50,078 nucleotides of DNA from Verrucomicrobia bacterium 12-59-8 (GCA_002279765.1 NCCR01000005.1:1-50078); one strand, 5' to 3'. Shown: positions 8,242 to 17,458, counted from the first letter of the stretch. A program made the numbers and translations. The notes: generated from the letters alone by a model not told the origin.

Positions 8242-9066
8242 ATGTATAGTGGCATGGAATGGCTACGACGTGCAGACTGGCTGGCCCTCGCGGGCAGGGC
8301 GTTTCTTGACCTGCTGTCGTGGTTGGGGCAGATCGCCGTATTGATGGGCGAGTTGATGATTGGTTTGAAGAGCGGCCGTTGGCGGTTGAAACTGGTGGCC
8401 GAGCAGATCGTGGCGATAGGTTATGGATCGCAGCTGGTTGTGGTGGTGACGGGTGCCTTTACCGGTGCGGTGTTTGCGTTTCAGTCCTATGCGAAGTTCA
8501 AGGAGTTTGGCATCGAATCGACCGTGGGGGCCATTGTCTCGGTGGCGCTCTGCCGGGAGCTGGGGCCGGTGCTGGCAGGCTTGATGGTGTCGGGCCGGGT
8601 GGGAGCCTCGATGGCGGCGGACATCGGCACGATGAAAGTCACCGAGCAGATTGATGCCCTGCGCGTGATGGGGGTACACCCGGTGGATTACCTCGTGCTG
8701 CCGCGTTTTCTGGCGATGTGTGTGTCCATGCCGCTGCTGGTGGCGGAAAGCATCGCCTTCGGCTTGATGGCGTCCTATGTGCTCATTGTGTATGGTTTTG
8801 ATGTGCCGGGCGGCTGGTTCTGGCAGCACACCCTGGACCACACCGAGGTGCTGGATGTGGGCATCGGCATGTTCAAAGGGCTGGCCTTTGGCGTCATCAT
8901 CACGCTGATCAGCTGCAATCAGGGTCTAAAGGCGGAGAACGGTGCGGTCGGTGTCGGTCTCGGGACCACGCGTGCCGTGGTGTTCTCTTCGTTGACGATG
9001 CTCATTTCCAATTTCTTTCTGACCATCGCGCTGAATTACGTTTCGCCGATGAGTACGACCTCGTGA
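8242..9066 (+). CDS. mlaE: MlaE-type ABC transporter permease
   Basis: 274 residues, standard length for the MlaE/YrbE permease family. The family moves phospholipids between the inner membrane and periplasmic MCE proteins, helping to maintain outer-membrane asymmetry. Several hydrophobic helices are visible. The conserved core includes RELGPVLAGLMVSGRVGASMAADIG and EQIDALRVMGVHPVDYLVLPR, which are hallmarks of the family, and CNQGLKAENGAVGVG near the C-terminus. The usual partners MlaF (ATPase) and MlaD (MCE protein) are not adjacent: upstream is a propeller-like gene and downstream an aquaporin. They must be elsewhere if the system is complete. The start could also be the Met four codons later. 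Confidence 0.92.
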   Translation: MYSGMEWLRRADWLALAGRAFLDLLSWLGQIAVLMGELMIGLKSGRWRLKLVAEQIVAIGYGSQLVVVVTGAFTGAVFAFQSYAKFKEFGIESTVGAIVSVALCRELGPVLAGLMVSGRVGASMAADIGTMKVTEQIDALRVMGVHPVDYLVLPRFLAMCVSMPLLVAESIAFGLMASYVLIVYGFDVPGGWFWQHTLDHTEVLDVGIGMFKGLAFGVIITLISCNQGLKAENGAVGVGLGTTRAVVFSSLTMLISNFFLTIALNYVSPMSTTS

Positions 9067-9150
9067 GGCTGGGGCGGCTGAATCTCCATGCTTGCTCTTT
9101 TTGGCGCAGATAGATAGCCTGCGCGGAAATTCAACCAATTCAGCACCACT

Positions 9151-9876
9151 ATGTCCGCCTATCTCGCAGAATTTCTCGGCACAATGATCTTGGTTCTTTT
9201 AGGCGATGGCGTCGTCGCGAATGTGCTGCTGAAGCAAACGAAGGGAAATAACTCGGGCTGGATTGTGATCACCGCTGGCTGGGGCTTCGCCGTGGCGATT
9301 GCGGTTTACTGCACGAACGCCATCAGTGGTGCGCATTTGAATCCTGCCGTGACGCTGGGCCTGGCGGCAATTGGCAAATTTAGCTGGGCGTATGTTCCCG
9401 GCTACATCGCCGCACAGATGGCTGGCGGATTTCTCGGCGGTGTTCTTGTCTGGCTGGCTTATCTGCCACATTGGCCGGTAACGGAGTCCAAAGGCGACAA
9501 GCTTGCCGTCTTCAGCACAGGGCCTGCGATCCGTCATACCCTGGGAAATCTGATCTGCGAGGCCATCGGCACAGCCATGCTCGTGCTCGGTGTGCTGGCG
9601 ATCCTGTCTCCTGCCAATCTGGTGCCCAACTCCGGCTTCGACAAAGGCCTCGCGCCAGCTCTTGTCGGCTTGCTTGTGGGGGCGATTGGCCTGTCCCTCG
9701 GCGGCCCCACCGGCTATGCCATCAATCCTGCACGTGACCTTGGGCCACGCCTCGCTCACTTCGTCCTGCCGATTCCCGGCAAAGGCGGGTCTGACTGGAG
9801 CTATGCATGGATCCCAGTCGTTGGGCCGATCATCGGCGGAATTGTCGGGGCGGTGCTCTACAAGGCGCAGTGGTAA
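9151..9876 (+). CDS. glpF: Aquaglyceroporin (GlpF-type MIP channel)
   Basis: 241 residues, typical for MIP channels. The two half-helix NPA motifs are present: GAHLNPAVTLG (NPA at 64-66) and YAINPARDLGPR (NPA at 192-194). The aspartate following the second NPAR (D196) is the diagnostic difference between glycerol facilitators and pure water channels. The protein therefore probably passes glycerol and small polyols across the inner membrane. Six hydrophobic helices are recognisable. No glpK or glpD lies beside it, so pathway context is missing. It converges on ppk with only one base between the stop codons. Confidence 0.93.
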   Translation: MSAYLAEFLGTMILVLLGDGVVANVLLKQTKGNNSGWIVITAGWGFAVAIAVYCTNAISGAHLNPAVTLGLAAIGKFSWAYVPGYIAAQMAGGFLGGVLVWLAYLPHWPVTESKGDKLAVFSTGPAIRHTLGNLICEAIGTAMLVLGVLAILSPANLVPNSGFDKGLAPALVGLLVGAIGLSLGGPTGYAINPARDLGPRLAHFVLPIPGKGGSDWSYAWIPVVGPIIGGIVGAVLYKAQW

Positions 9877-9877
9877 A

Positions 9878-12031
9878 TCACTTCGGCGTATGCGGAACCA
9901 GCACGTCGGGAGACTCATTGGCCTGCCGTGCGCGCTTGGTCATTTCGCGGGCGAACTGCTCCTGCGAGCGGTGCGCTTTGGCGGCGGTGACGTGGGGCAG
10001 GTGCCAGGTGCCGTCGGCTTTGAGGAAGCGGCCGCGGGCGGTGTCGGCAAAGTGAACTTCGAGGATGTGCTGCAGGCGTTTGCGCGCCTCCCTGTCTTCG
10101 ACGGGGGTGAGGAGTTCGACGCGCTTTGAAAGGTTGCGGTTCATGAAGTCCGCGCTGGCGATGAAGACGGCGGGCTTGCCGCCTTGGCGGAACCAGAAGA
10201 TGCGGGCGTGCTCCAGGTAACGGTCGATGATGCTGACAACGCTGATGTTTTCACTGATGCCTTTGATGCCGGGGCGCAGGCAGCAGATGCCGCGCACATT
10301 GAGGCGGATTTTCACGCCCGCCTGGGAGGCTTCATAGAGCGCCTCGATCATCTTGCGGTCTTCGAGGGCGTTCATCTTGAGCATGATCTCGGCGGCTTCT
10401 CCCTGGCGGGCGCGGGCGGTTTCACTGCGGATCAGGGAGAGCAGGCGCTCGCGCAGGCCGTAGGGGGCCATGCTGAGCTTGTTGAAATGTACGAAGCGTG
10501 AGCGGCCGGTGACGGTGTTGAAAAACGCGGAGGCGTCAGCGCCAAAATCAGCACGGCAGGTGAGCAGGCTGATGTCGGTGTAGAGCTTGGAGGTGGCCTC
10601 GTTGTAGTTGCCGGTGCCGAAGTGCATGTAGCGTGTCATGTGGCCGGATTCGCGGCGCATGACGAGGCAGACTTTGGCATGGGTCTTCAAACCTGCGACG
10701 CCGTAGATGATCTGCGCCCCGGCGTTGATCAGATCGTTTGCTCGTTCGAGATTGCGGGCTTCATCGAAGCGCGCTTTCAGCTCCACCAGCACGGTGACGT
10801 GCTTGCCAGCCTGCGCGGCGCGGATGAGCGCGGAGATGATGCGGCTGTTCTTGGCCGTGCGGTAGAGAATCTGTTTGATCGCGATGACGTTCGGATCCGC
10901 TGCAGCTTCTTCGACCAGGGAGAGGATGGGCTCGAAACTTTCAAACGGATGATGCAGCAGAATGTCCCCGCGTTTGATCGCATCAAAGATGCTTTCGCCA
11001 GGGGTGATGGCGGTGGTGGGCAGGCTGTCCCAGGGCTCGACCTTGAGCTCTTCGAAACCTGAGATGCCAGCGATTTGAAAGTAGGCACGCAGATCAAGCT
11101 CGCCGGGGATGTCATAAATCTGAGCGGTACGAGCGCCACAGAGATCGCGGATGATGCGGCTGTGCTCGCGCGAGGCGCCGGTTTCGATTTCGATGCGGAT
11201 GGCGGGGCTTTTCAGACGTTTTTCGAGCACCTCTTCCATCTCGCTGGCGAGGTCGAAGGCGCTCTCGTCATCGACGGTGATGTCCGTGTTGCGGCTGACG
11301 CGAAAGCGGGCTGGAGCGGAGACTTTCTCCGCCGGGAAAAACTCACCAATGAACAGCGCGACGACATCTTCGAGGTTCACGTATAGGTGCTGGCCGCCGT
11401 CAGGATCCGGCACCAGGACATGGCGTGGCAGATTGGCAGGGAGCGGCAGCAGCACATGGCGCTTTTCCGTGTGACCATTGTCACCGCTGGTCACGGTGCA
11501 GAGCAGAATGATGTTCAGCGCCGGAATGGCCGCACGTGCGCCGGTGTCATCCACCACCACCGGAGAGAGCACCGGAAAAATGTGCTCGTCAAAGTACTCG
11601 CGCAGCAGCGTGCGCTGTGCCGGGGAAAGATCGGCGTTCTGCAGGCGCCGAATGCCTTTTTCGTTCATCAGCGGTACGAGCTGCTGCTGCAGAATGGCAT
11701 ACTGACGCGCCACAAAGACGGCTGCCTGCTGATGTACCTTCTCCCATTGCTGGGTGGGGGTGAGGCCGGCGTTGTCGCGCACGCGCAGGCCTTGCTCACG
11801 CAGAAACTGCAGGCCGCCGATGCGGACCATGAAGAATTCATCGAGGTTCGACGCGGTGATGGCGAGAAATTTGACGCGCTCAAGCACGGGCAGATCAATA
11901 CGCGCCACTTCGTCCAGAACGCGTGCGTTGAAGGCCAGCCAGCTCAGCTCGCGGTTGATGAAATGCTCCTCGGTCAGGCGCAACTGCGGCGGTGCGGGGG
12001 GGGCTTCAGGATTTGGCGAGGATGATGTCAT
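9878..12031 (-). CDS. ppk1: Polyphosphate kinase 1
   Basis: 717 residues, normal for Ppk1. The enzyme reversibly transfers the gamma-phosphate of ATP to inorganic polyphosphate through a phosphohistidine. His451 in LKTHAKVCLVMRR is the expected phosphorylated residue and His608 in YLEHARIFWF the second catalytic histidine. The N-terminal ELSWLAFNARVLDEV and SNLDEFFMVRIGG segments are strongly conserved. The start overlaps the 3' end of the ppx-like gene by 26 bp, implying translational coupling. It is the last gene of a ROK kinase - ppx-like - ppk1 unit and has a short Pro-rich N-terminal tail. Identification is secure. Confidence 0.97.
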   Translation of the reverse strand: MTSSSPNPEAPPAPPQLRLTEEHFINRELSWLAFNARVLDEVARIDLPVLERVKFLAITASNLDEFFMVRIGGLQFLREQGLRVRDNAGLTPTQQWEKVHQQAAVFVARQYAILQQQLVPLMNEKGIRRLQNADLSPAQRTLLREYFDEHIFPVLSPVVVDDTGARAAIPALNIILLCTVTSGDNGHTEKRHVLLPLPANLPRHVLVPDPDGGQHLYVNLEDVVALFIGEFFPAEKVSAPARFRVSRNTDITVDDESAFDLASEMEEVLEKRLKSPAIRIEIETGASREHSRIIRDLCGARTAQIYDIPGELDLRAYFQIAGISGFEELKVEPWDSLPTTAITPGESIFDAIKRGDILLHHPFESFEPILSLVEEAAADPNVIAIKQILYRTAKNSRIISALIRAAQAGKHVTVLVELKARFDEARNLERANDLINAGAQIIYGVAGLKTHAKVCLVMRRESGHMTRYMHFGTGNYNEATSKLYTDISLLTCRADFGADASAFFNTVTGRSRFVHFNKLSMAPYGLRERLLSLIRSETARARQGEAAEIMLKMNALEDRKMIEALYEASQAGVKIRLNVRGICCLRPGIKGISENISVVSIIDRYLEHARIFWFRQGGKPAVFIASADFMNRNLSKRVELLTPVEDREARKRLQHILEVHFADTARGRFLKADGTWHLPHVTAAKAHRSQEQFAREMTKRARQANESPDVLVPHTPK

Positions 12032-13562
12032 AACCGTAAATTTCGCGGAAGAGATCGCACTTCATGTTAATGGCGATCTGTTCGACCGTAGTGTCATCCG
12101 CTCCTTGCGTCATGACGTTGAGCCGGGTGCCTTCGAGGCGGATCTGGATGGATTTGATGCGCTGCGCATGGCTGCGATCCAGGGCATCTGCGAGGCGCAG
12201 AAGCGCAGCAAGTTTGAGCACGATCATGCGCTCTTCACGCGAGAGATCGGAGAAGTGCGGGTGGTTTGGCTCGGGATTGTAGCGGCGGTGATAGCGGGCG
12301 AGCAGGGCCACCATCATTCGATCGTGCGAACTGAGACCAAAGATCTCGGTATGCATCAGGATGTACAGGCTGTGCTTGTGATGCTCGCGTGGACTGATGA
12401 ACATGCCGACTTCATGCAGCGTTGCGGCCACGCGGAGGACGAGCTCGTAGTTGGCATCCAGGCCATGCAGATGCTGCAGTTCGCGGAAGAGCTGACGGGA
12501 GAAACTGGCGACGTGGTCGGCGTGTTTGCGGTCAGTTTTGTAGCGCAGGCCGATCTCACATGCCGCCTGCATGACCTCCTCCTGGAAAATCGCGGTGCGC
12601 GAGCCCGAAGTCATCAAATCGAGCATGAGTTCGAGCTGGAAGTCACCTTCGGGCACCCAGAGCGAATCATCGCCAAAACGCCGTGCAAGCGCGAGATTGG
12701 TCTGCAGGGCAGGAACGATGCCTTCGCCGCCGGTGTAATGCACGTGCAACTCACGCACGAGTTCATCGGGCGTCAGGTGTGCCAGCCTGTCCGTGAGGCG
12801 CGCGAGATCATGCTCCAGCACGCGATGCGCGCCGTGGCGCGCCTTGCCGAGCCGGGGTGCCACGCTTTGAATCTCCGCGCCGATGGCGACGTGGTGGTCG
12901 ATTTTCACATCGGAATAATCCTGCGCGAGGTGATCGACGACGCCGCGGATGTGCTCCTCCAGATGCACCATTTGCTGACGGGCCTCGTCATCCGGCGTGG
13001 CGATGGCTTCACGGGCACGGAAAATGCCGAGGCGGTAGTTGCTGTAGGCGACGAGGCGGCCCTGCTGGAAATAGATGGCGCGGGTGTTCCCGGGGCCGAT
13101 GTGGGAGACCACGGTGTTTCCTTTGGCGAGCAGCGGATTTTTCAGCAGCATGCGCTGCGCGATCTGATACACGAGCCGCGTCATGTTGCCGTCGTCGATG
13201 AGGCTTGGGACGACACCGCTGTGAACCTGGAGACGATTGAGGAAAATCTCGTGATTGACGGCCTCAGCAAGAATGTTGGAGGTGAAAAGACGCAACTGCG
13301 AGGACGGGATGCCATACTCGCGCATCGTCTGCAGATAATCGCGGAGAATGGCGGCTGCCTGATCGACGGTGTTGCGCGAGATGCTGCGGGCGCGGAAAAC
13401 ATCACGCGCGACTGGCAGCGGCCGGTCCAGGCTTTCGATGCGGGTGAACTGGCCTTTGTCGTCCTTCCGGCCGATGACGAGTGAAACGGATGCCGCACCC
13501 ACATAGATGACGGCATGTTCCGGCGGCGGCTTGAGCGGGACGGGTGGGGTCACTTCACTCAT
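12006..13562 (-). CDS. Degenerate Ppx/GppA-type protein with HD-like domain
   Basis: 518 residues with the layout of Ppx/GppA exopolyphosphatases: an ASKHA ATPase-fold half (about 15-300) and a C-terminal HD-type helical half (about 320-500). Key residues differ. The N-terminal phosphate loop, normally DxGSNS, reads YVGAASVSLVIG at 20-31. The stretch where catalytic Glu is expected reads VVPSLIDDGNMTR. Only the second loop, HIGPGNTRAIYF at 154-165, keeps the glycine pattern. In the HD half the expected His-Asp is His-Glu (383-384), followed by HHKHS at 394-398. It may be a regulatory or substrate-binding paralogue rather than a standard hydrolase. It lies 33 bp after the ROK gene and overlaps ppk1 by 26 bp, tying it to polyphosphate metabolism. 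Confidence 0.85.
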   Translation of the reverse strand: MSEVTPPVPLKPPPEHAVIYVGAASVSLVIGRKDDKGQFTRIESLDRPLPVARDVFRARSISRNTVDQAAAILRDYLQTMREYGIPSSQLRLFTSNILAEAVNHEIFLNRLQVHSGVVPSLIDDGNMTRLVYQIAQRMLLKNPLLAKGNTVVSHIGPGNTRAIYFQQGRLVAYSNYRLGIFRAREAIATPDDEARQQMVHLEEHIRGVVDHLAQDYSDVKIDHHVAIGAEIQSVAPRLGKARHGAHRVLEHDLARLTDRLAHLTPDELVRELHVHYTGGEGIVPALQTNLALARRFGDDSLWVPEGDFQLELMLDLMTSGSRTAIFQEEVMQAACEIGLRYKTDRKHADHVASFSRQLFRELQHLHGLDANYELVLRVAATLHEVGMFISPREHHKHSLYILMHTEIFGLSSHDRMMVALLARYHRRYNPEPNHPHFSDLSREERMIVLKLAALLRLADALDRSHAQRIKSIQIRLEGTRLNVMTQGADDTTVEQIAINMKCDLFREIYGYDIILAKS

Positions 13563-13595
13563 GGAATGGATTCGTGATAAAGCATGCGGCCGTGG

Positions 13596-14621
13596 TTATT
13601 TTCCAGCGCTACGCAGCCATGCCACAGCACCAGCGGCCACAGCCTGGCCGCCGAGCTTGGCGAGCGAGTATTTGATCCCACGGGCCAGTTCCGGGATGGC
13701 GTAGTGTTCGACCTCCTCCTTGAGCAGGTTCAAGTAGAGGCCCGGCAGCTCCTCGACCAGGCCACCGCCGAGGGTGATGCGGTCGGGGGCGAGCAGATTG
13801 ACGACCGTGGCAACGCCCATGCCGAGATAGCGGATGGAGTTGCGAAACATGATCATGGCGGCGTCTTCGCCGCTGCGGAAAGCATTGGCGAGCGCTTTGC
13901 TGCGGATGTTGCGGAGAGCGCCCTGTGTTTTTTTATCAAGATCAGCAAGCTGGCCGCGATAGCAGGCCAGCCCGGCCTGCGAGGCGAGCGCGAGACGGCT
14001 GGTGAGGTCTTCGAGCGTCACCGTGCCAAACACGGGACTGCCGATGTGCGTGCCGGGCAGCAGCAGATTGCCCAGCTCCATGGCGGAAATGGCGCGGCCC
14101 ATGACCAACTGGCCGTTATAGACGAACCCCGCTCCGACACCCGTGCCGGGAAAGACGCCCAGCAGCGAACGCGCCCCTTTGCCAGCACCCAGCGAGTACT
14201 CGCCGAAAGTCCCTGCATCGACGTCATTCAGCACTGCGATGGGGCATTTGAACTGGGTTTGCAGCAGCTTGCGCAGAGCCATGTTGGTCCAGCCCAGGTT
14301 GGGCGCGAAAATGAGGATGCCTTTGTCAGGATTGACCAGGCCAGGACAACCGATGCCGATGCCCTGGAGCCCCTTGGGATCCACGCCAGCTTCCTCGATC
14401 GCCTCGTGGATGGCGTTGACGATTTTATTGCGGCCCTTGGCGGCACCTTCGGAGCCGTTGGTGGATTTGCGCGCGGAGCCGAGCACGGCGTAGTTGGCAT
14501 CGAGCACCGAGGCCATCATCTTAGTGCCGCCGAGATCGAAGCCGATCCAGAAGGGCACGTTGCGGAGTTTTTTGGCCGGCTTCTTGGCGGCGGGTTTGGT
14601 TTTCGCTTTTTTGGCGGGCAT
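13596..14621 (-). CDS. ROK family sugar kinase with Lys-rich N-terminal tail
   Basis: 341 residues from the ATG at 14621. The frame is open further upstream, but that extension has no homologous character. The kinase core has DLGGTK at 29-34, LNDVDAG at 131-137 with the catalytic Asp, and GTGVGAG at 159-165. It should phosphorylate glucose or a related sugar. Two oddities are visible. Residues 1-21 are an Ala/Pro/Lys tail with eight lysines, like histone-H1-type tails. The ROK zinc motif, normally CxCGxxGCxE, is replaced by a cysteine-free stretch at about 194-205. Mycobacterial-type polyphosphate glucokinases are ROK proteins. Co-transcription with ppx-like and ppk1 genes makes polyphosphate as phosphoryl donor or ligand an attractive but unproven idea. 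Confidence 0.88.
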   Translation of the reverse strand: MPAKKAKTKPAAKKPAKKLRNVPFWIGFDLGGTKMMASVLDANYAVLGSARKSTNGSEGAAKGRNKIVNAIHEAIEEAGVDPKGLQGIGIGCPGLVNPDKGILIFAPNLGWTNMALRKLLQTQFKCPIAVLNDVDAGTFGEYSLGAGKGARSLLGVFPGTGVGAGFVYNGQLVMGRAISAMELGNLLLPGTHIGSPVFGTVTLEDLTSRLALASQAGLACYRGQLADLDKKTQGALRNIRSKALANAFRSGEDAAMIMFRNSIRYLGMGVATVVNLLAPDRITLGGGLVEELPGLYLNLLKEEVEHYAIPELARGIKYSLAKLGGQAVAAGAVAWLRSAGK

Positions 14622-14692
14622 GGCGTGGAAAGACCAGCCCAAGACACACGGGCTTTCGGATGCGGCAAGCGACAATGTGCAATGGACCCTTC

Positions 14693-15943
14693 TTACTTCG
14701 CCCAATGGCGCGCGGCAAAATCCAGGTACTGCGTCCAGTCGTAATCCGTGACATCGTGTTTGCCGGTGCGGATGTGGTAGCCGATGAAATCACCGACGGG
14801 GGTGTCGATGGCGGGTTGTGCATCCACGACGACGCCCTGTTTGCCGAATAGAGCATAAACTGGGCTGGCAAATTTGCCGGAGAGGAACTCGCCTTTTTGA
14901 TCGGCCCAGTGGTCTTCGGCGGCACTGGCGATGTAGATGGGACGTGGCGCAGCGAGGGCGATGAGCATGTGCATGTCCACAGGGCAGGCGGCGGCATTGC
15001 TGGCATAGCTGGCGTAATTCGGAGTGAACCAGTGAGGGAAGGCCTTGGTGATGATGGCGGTGGTCTCGCCGAAGTCGCGCCGCATGAGGGCGGCGCCGCC
15101 TTCGCCGGAGTCGTTGGAGATGACGATGCCGAAGCGTGTGTCCTGCACGCCGGCCCAGAGGGAGGTTTTGCCCAGTCGTGAGTGGCCGATGACGGCGAGG
15201 TGGCTGCCGTCGATCTGCGGGTCCGTCTGCAGGTAGTCGGCGATGCGGCTGAGCCCCCAGGACCATGCGCCAATGGCACCCCATTCACCCGCTTTCCAGA
15301 CCGTGTTCGCTCCATCCTTGCTGACGGCGGCCCGGAGGCCTTCCTTCCAACCATCGGCGTGGTCGGGTTCGATGTCGCCATAGTAGGCGGTGGCGACGGC
15401 GAAGCCGCGTTTGAGGATCATTTCGAGCGGCCAGCGGCTGCTTTCAGTTCCACGGGTGGCCTCAGTGGCGTGGTGATTGACGATGTTCTTCTCCTTACTC
15501 TCACGCATCCAGCGGGCGCTGAGCGGCACATCCGCCTCAGTGCTGACGGCATGATTGCCGCCGAAGCTGAAGCCGACGAAGCAGGGGGCGGTCTTGGTCG
15601 CATTGGGCGTGTAGAGCATCACATCCATGCCTGGCCACGCGGGCCGGTTGGGCAGCGAGATGTGGATGAATTTCCGTGTGGCGAGGCCGCCAAGCGCGTC
15701 TGTTTTCGTCGCAGTGACTTCAAACTTGGGCGCGCCGATTTCCGCAGGTGTTTTGCCATAGACGTAGTCCTCGAAGAGTTTGAGAATCTCGGGCCGGCGT
15801 TTCTGCGTCCAGTCCTCGGCGGTGGTCAGTTTCAAATCAGGCAGCGGGTCGTTGCCGACTTTGGCTTCGTCGTAGTTCACCCCGGGACGCGGGGTTTGAG
15901 CCAGAGCGGAGGCGGCGATCAGGAAAAAGAGGGTGGTGCGCAT
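14693..15943 (-). CDS. Exported CE15 glucuronoyl esterase-like hydrolase
   Basis: 416 residues with a signal peptide (MRTTLFFLIAASALA). The alpha/beta-hydrolase nucleophile motif GHSRLGK at 253-259 (Ser255), an acid in NDSGEGGAAL at 277-286, and His396 in TGKHDVTD are the CE15 catalytic arrangement. GxSRxGK is diagnostic of bacterial glucuronoyl esterases. These enzymes cleave the ester between 4-O-methyl-glucuronic acid of xylan and lignin alcohols, or related uronic acid esters. The location should be periplasmic or extracellular. It is 71 bp upstream of the ROK kinase gene on the same strand, so they may be co-transcribed. It adds to the plant/algal polysaccharide theme with the PL14-like gene. 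Confidence 0.87.
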   Translation of the reverse strand: MRTTLFFLIAASALAQTPRPGVNYDEAKVGNDPLPDLKLTTAEDWTQKRRPEILKLFEDYVYGKTPAEIGAPKFEVTATKTDALGGLATRKFIHISLPNRPAWPGMDVMLYTPNATKTAPCFVGFSFGGNHAVSTEADVPLSARWMRESKEKNIVNHHATEATRGTESSRWPLEMILKRGFAVATAYYGDIEPDHADGWKEGLRAAVSKDGANTVWKAGEWGAIGAWSWGLSRIADYLQTDPQIDGSHLAVIGHSRLGKTSLWAGVQDTRFGIVISNDSGEGGAALMRRDFGETTAIITKAFPHWFTPNYASYASNAAACPVDMHMLIALAAPRPIYIASAAEDHWADQKGEFLSGKFASPVYALFGKQGVVVDAQPAIDTPVGDFIGYHIRTGKHDVTDYDWTQYLDFAARHWAK

Positions 15944-16024
15944 GGTTGGAGAAAACGGAACGTGGCGGGAGAACCGAATTGTGCGTGCCTTTGCTGATCA
16001 GGCGATGTTTGATCAGAGGCTATT

Positions 16025-17386
16025 ATGAATGACTCTGCTGAACCACCGCCGCTGCCTGCATCGAAACCGGAACTGCTTCCGCGCTATTCTAGGCTGGGGA
16101 CTGTGCTGGCAGTGTGTGTGGTAATTGCCTGCGTGGTTTTTGTGGTACGAATGCAGTCAGCTCACAGGGCGGGTGGTGGGGCGGAGGTGCGTCCTAACCG
16201 CATGCTGGAACTGATGGCGCGTTACGCCGTGGGAGTGAAGGAACTGCTGCGGAGCACAAATCAGCCGCATGCGGAGCTGACGCAGAGCGGGTTGCAGGAG
16301 GCGTCCAAGTTTTCGCGCACGGACGCAGATGCGCTGGGGCTGTTGATTTTGAAGGGCTGGCTGATGGATGACTGGCCTGCTGTGGCTGAACTGGATGCTA
16401 TGGGGGCCAAGAATGCGGGCTTGCAGGCGGATGTGGCGACGCTGGGTCAGTTGAAAGCGACGTCCGGCGAGGTGCCGGACGAGGACTGGCAAAAACTGCG
16501 GGAGCGGCATGGCTGGATCGCTGATCTGGCCCGTGCGCAGACGGCAAATGCCGAGGCTAGGCGGGTCGTGGCGCAGCAGGGTATGGGGACGGCGGTGGTT
16601 TTGATCGGCGTCAGTTTGCTGGGGATGTGTGCGGCGCTGGGCGGCCTGGCGGTGCTGATTTGGGGCATCGTGCGCTGGCGCAGCGGGAAGCTATGCCTGA
16701 CCTTGGCACAGCGCAGCCGTGCTGAGGGCGGTGTACTGCTGGAGGGATTTGCGATTTTTCTGGCGTTGTTTTTGTTTCCGCCCTGGCTGCTGCGTCTGCT
16801 GTCAATTCCATTGCTGGGCTGGGCTGCGTACGGTCCTGCTTTGATCGCCCTGATCATCGGCATGACGTGGCCGCTGTTGCGCGGCATGCAGCATGCACCG
16901 TGGCGCGAGGCGCTGGGCCTGCATCGTGGACAAGGACTGTGGCGCGAGATGGGAGCAGGTGTGCTGGGCTGGCTGGCGTCAGTGCCACTGCTCGTGCTTG
17001 GAATGATCGCGGCATCGTGGATCATGAAACTCACAGGCGAGTTTCCATCACATCCGATTGTGGACGTTTTTGCGGGCAATGGCTGGGCGAAATTCGGCGC
17101 GATCCTGCTGGCGGTGGTATGGGCGCCGATTTCGGAGGAAATCATGTTCCGTGGGCTGCTGTTTCCCGGATTGACCGCATGGCTGCGCTGGCTGGCGGGC
17201 ATGGTGCTGGGAGCATTTGTGTTCGCCGTGATCCATCCGCAGAGCTGGGCCGGTGTGCCAGCGATCATGGTGCTGGCCTGCTCCTTTTCTCTGTTGCGCC
17301 TGTGGCGGCAGAGCTTGATCGCGCCGATGACGGCCCATGCGTTGAACAACGGGATTATGTGCGTGGCGATGCTGCTGATGTGGTGA
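16025..17386 (+). CDS. CPBP family intramembrane metalloprotease
   Basis: 453 residues. An N-terminal transmembrane helix (about 25-43) is followed by a roughly 140-residue soluble helical region, then a multi-pass membrane domain. The C-terminal third carries the three CPBP/Abi (type II CAAX-protease-like) motifs: EEIMFRG (Glu371, Glu372, Arg376), FAVIH (His404) and HALNN (His438, Asn441/442). In eukaryotes the family cleaves prenylated proteins; bacterial members act in protein processing, bacteriocin immunity and other roles. The Pro-rich cytosolic N-terminus and soluble insertion are not standard and may bind a partner. It is a lone plus-strand gene, ending at a hairpin shared with the convergent amt gene. 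Confidence 0.85.
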   Translation: MNDSAEPPPLPASKPELLPRYSRLGTVLAVCVVIACVVFVVRMQSAHRAGGGAEVRPNRMLELMARYAVGVKELLRSTNQPHAELTQSGLQEASKFSRTDADALGLLILKGWLMDDWPAVAELDAMGAKNAGLQADVATLGQLKATSGEVPDEDWQKLRERHGWIADLARAQTANAEARRVVAQQGMGTAVVLIGVSLLGMCAALGGLAVLIWGIVRWRSGKLCLTLAQRSRAEGGVLLEGFAIFLALFLFPPWLLRLLSIPLLGWAAYGPALIALIIGMTWPLLRGMQHAPWREALGLHRGQGLWREMGAGVLGWLASVPLLVLGMIAASWIMKLTGEFPSHPIVDVFAGNGWAKFGAILLAVVWAPISEEIMFRGLLFPGLTAWLRWLAGMVLGAFVFAVIHPQSWAGVPAIMVLACSFSLLRLWRQSLIAPMTAHALNNGIMCVAMLLMW

Positions 17387-17396
17387 AAAACGGCAT

Positions 17397-17428
17397 AAAA
17401 AAACCGGGCTGATTGCTCAGCCCGGTTT
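17397..17428 (-). terminator. Rho-independent terminator of first amt gene
   Basis: A perfect 12-bp stem AAACCGGGCTGA / TCAGCCCGGTTT with a 4-base loop. On the minus strand the stem is followed by a run of seven T. It lies 30 bp after the amt stop codon and can also serve the convergent CPBP gene. Confidence 0.9.
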
Positions 17429-17458
17429 GGGGTTTAACAGGCACTAGGCCTGCAATGA

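Noticed and set aside
11754..13484. 576-codon open frame on the plus strand opposite the ppx-like gene
   Set aside because: It lies antisense to two well-recognised genes, has no domain character, and results from high-GC codon structure on the opposite strand.
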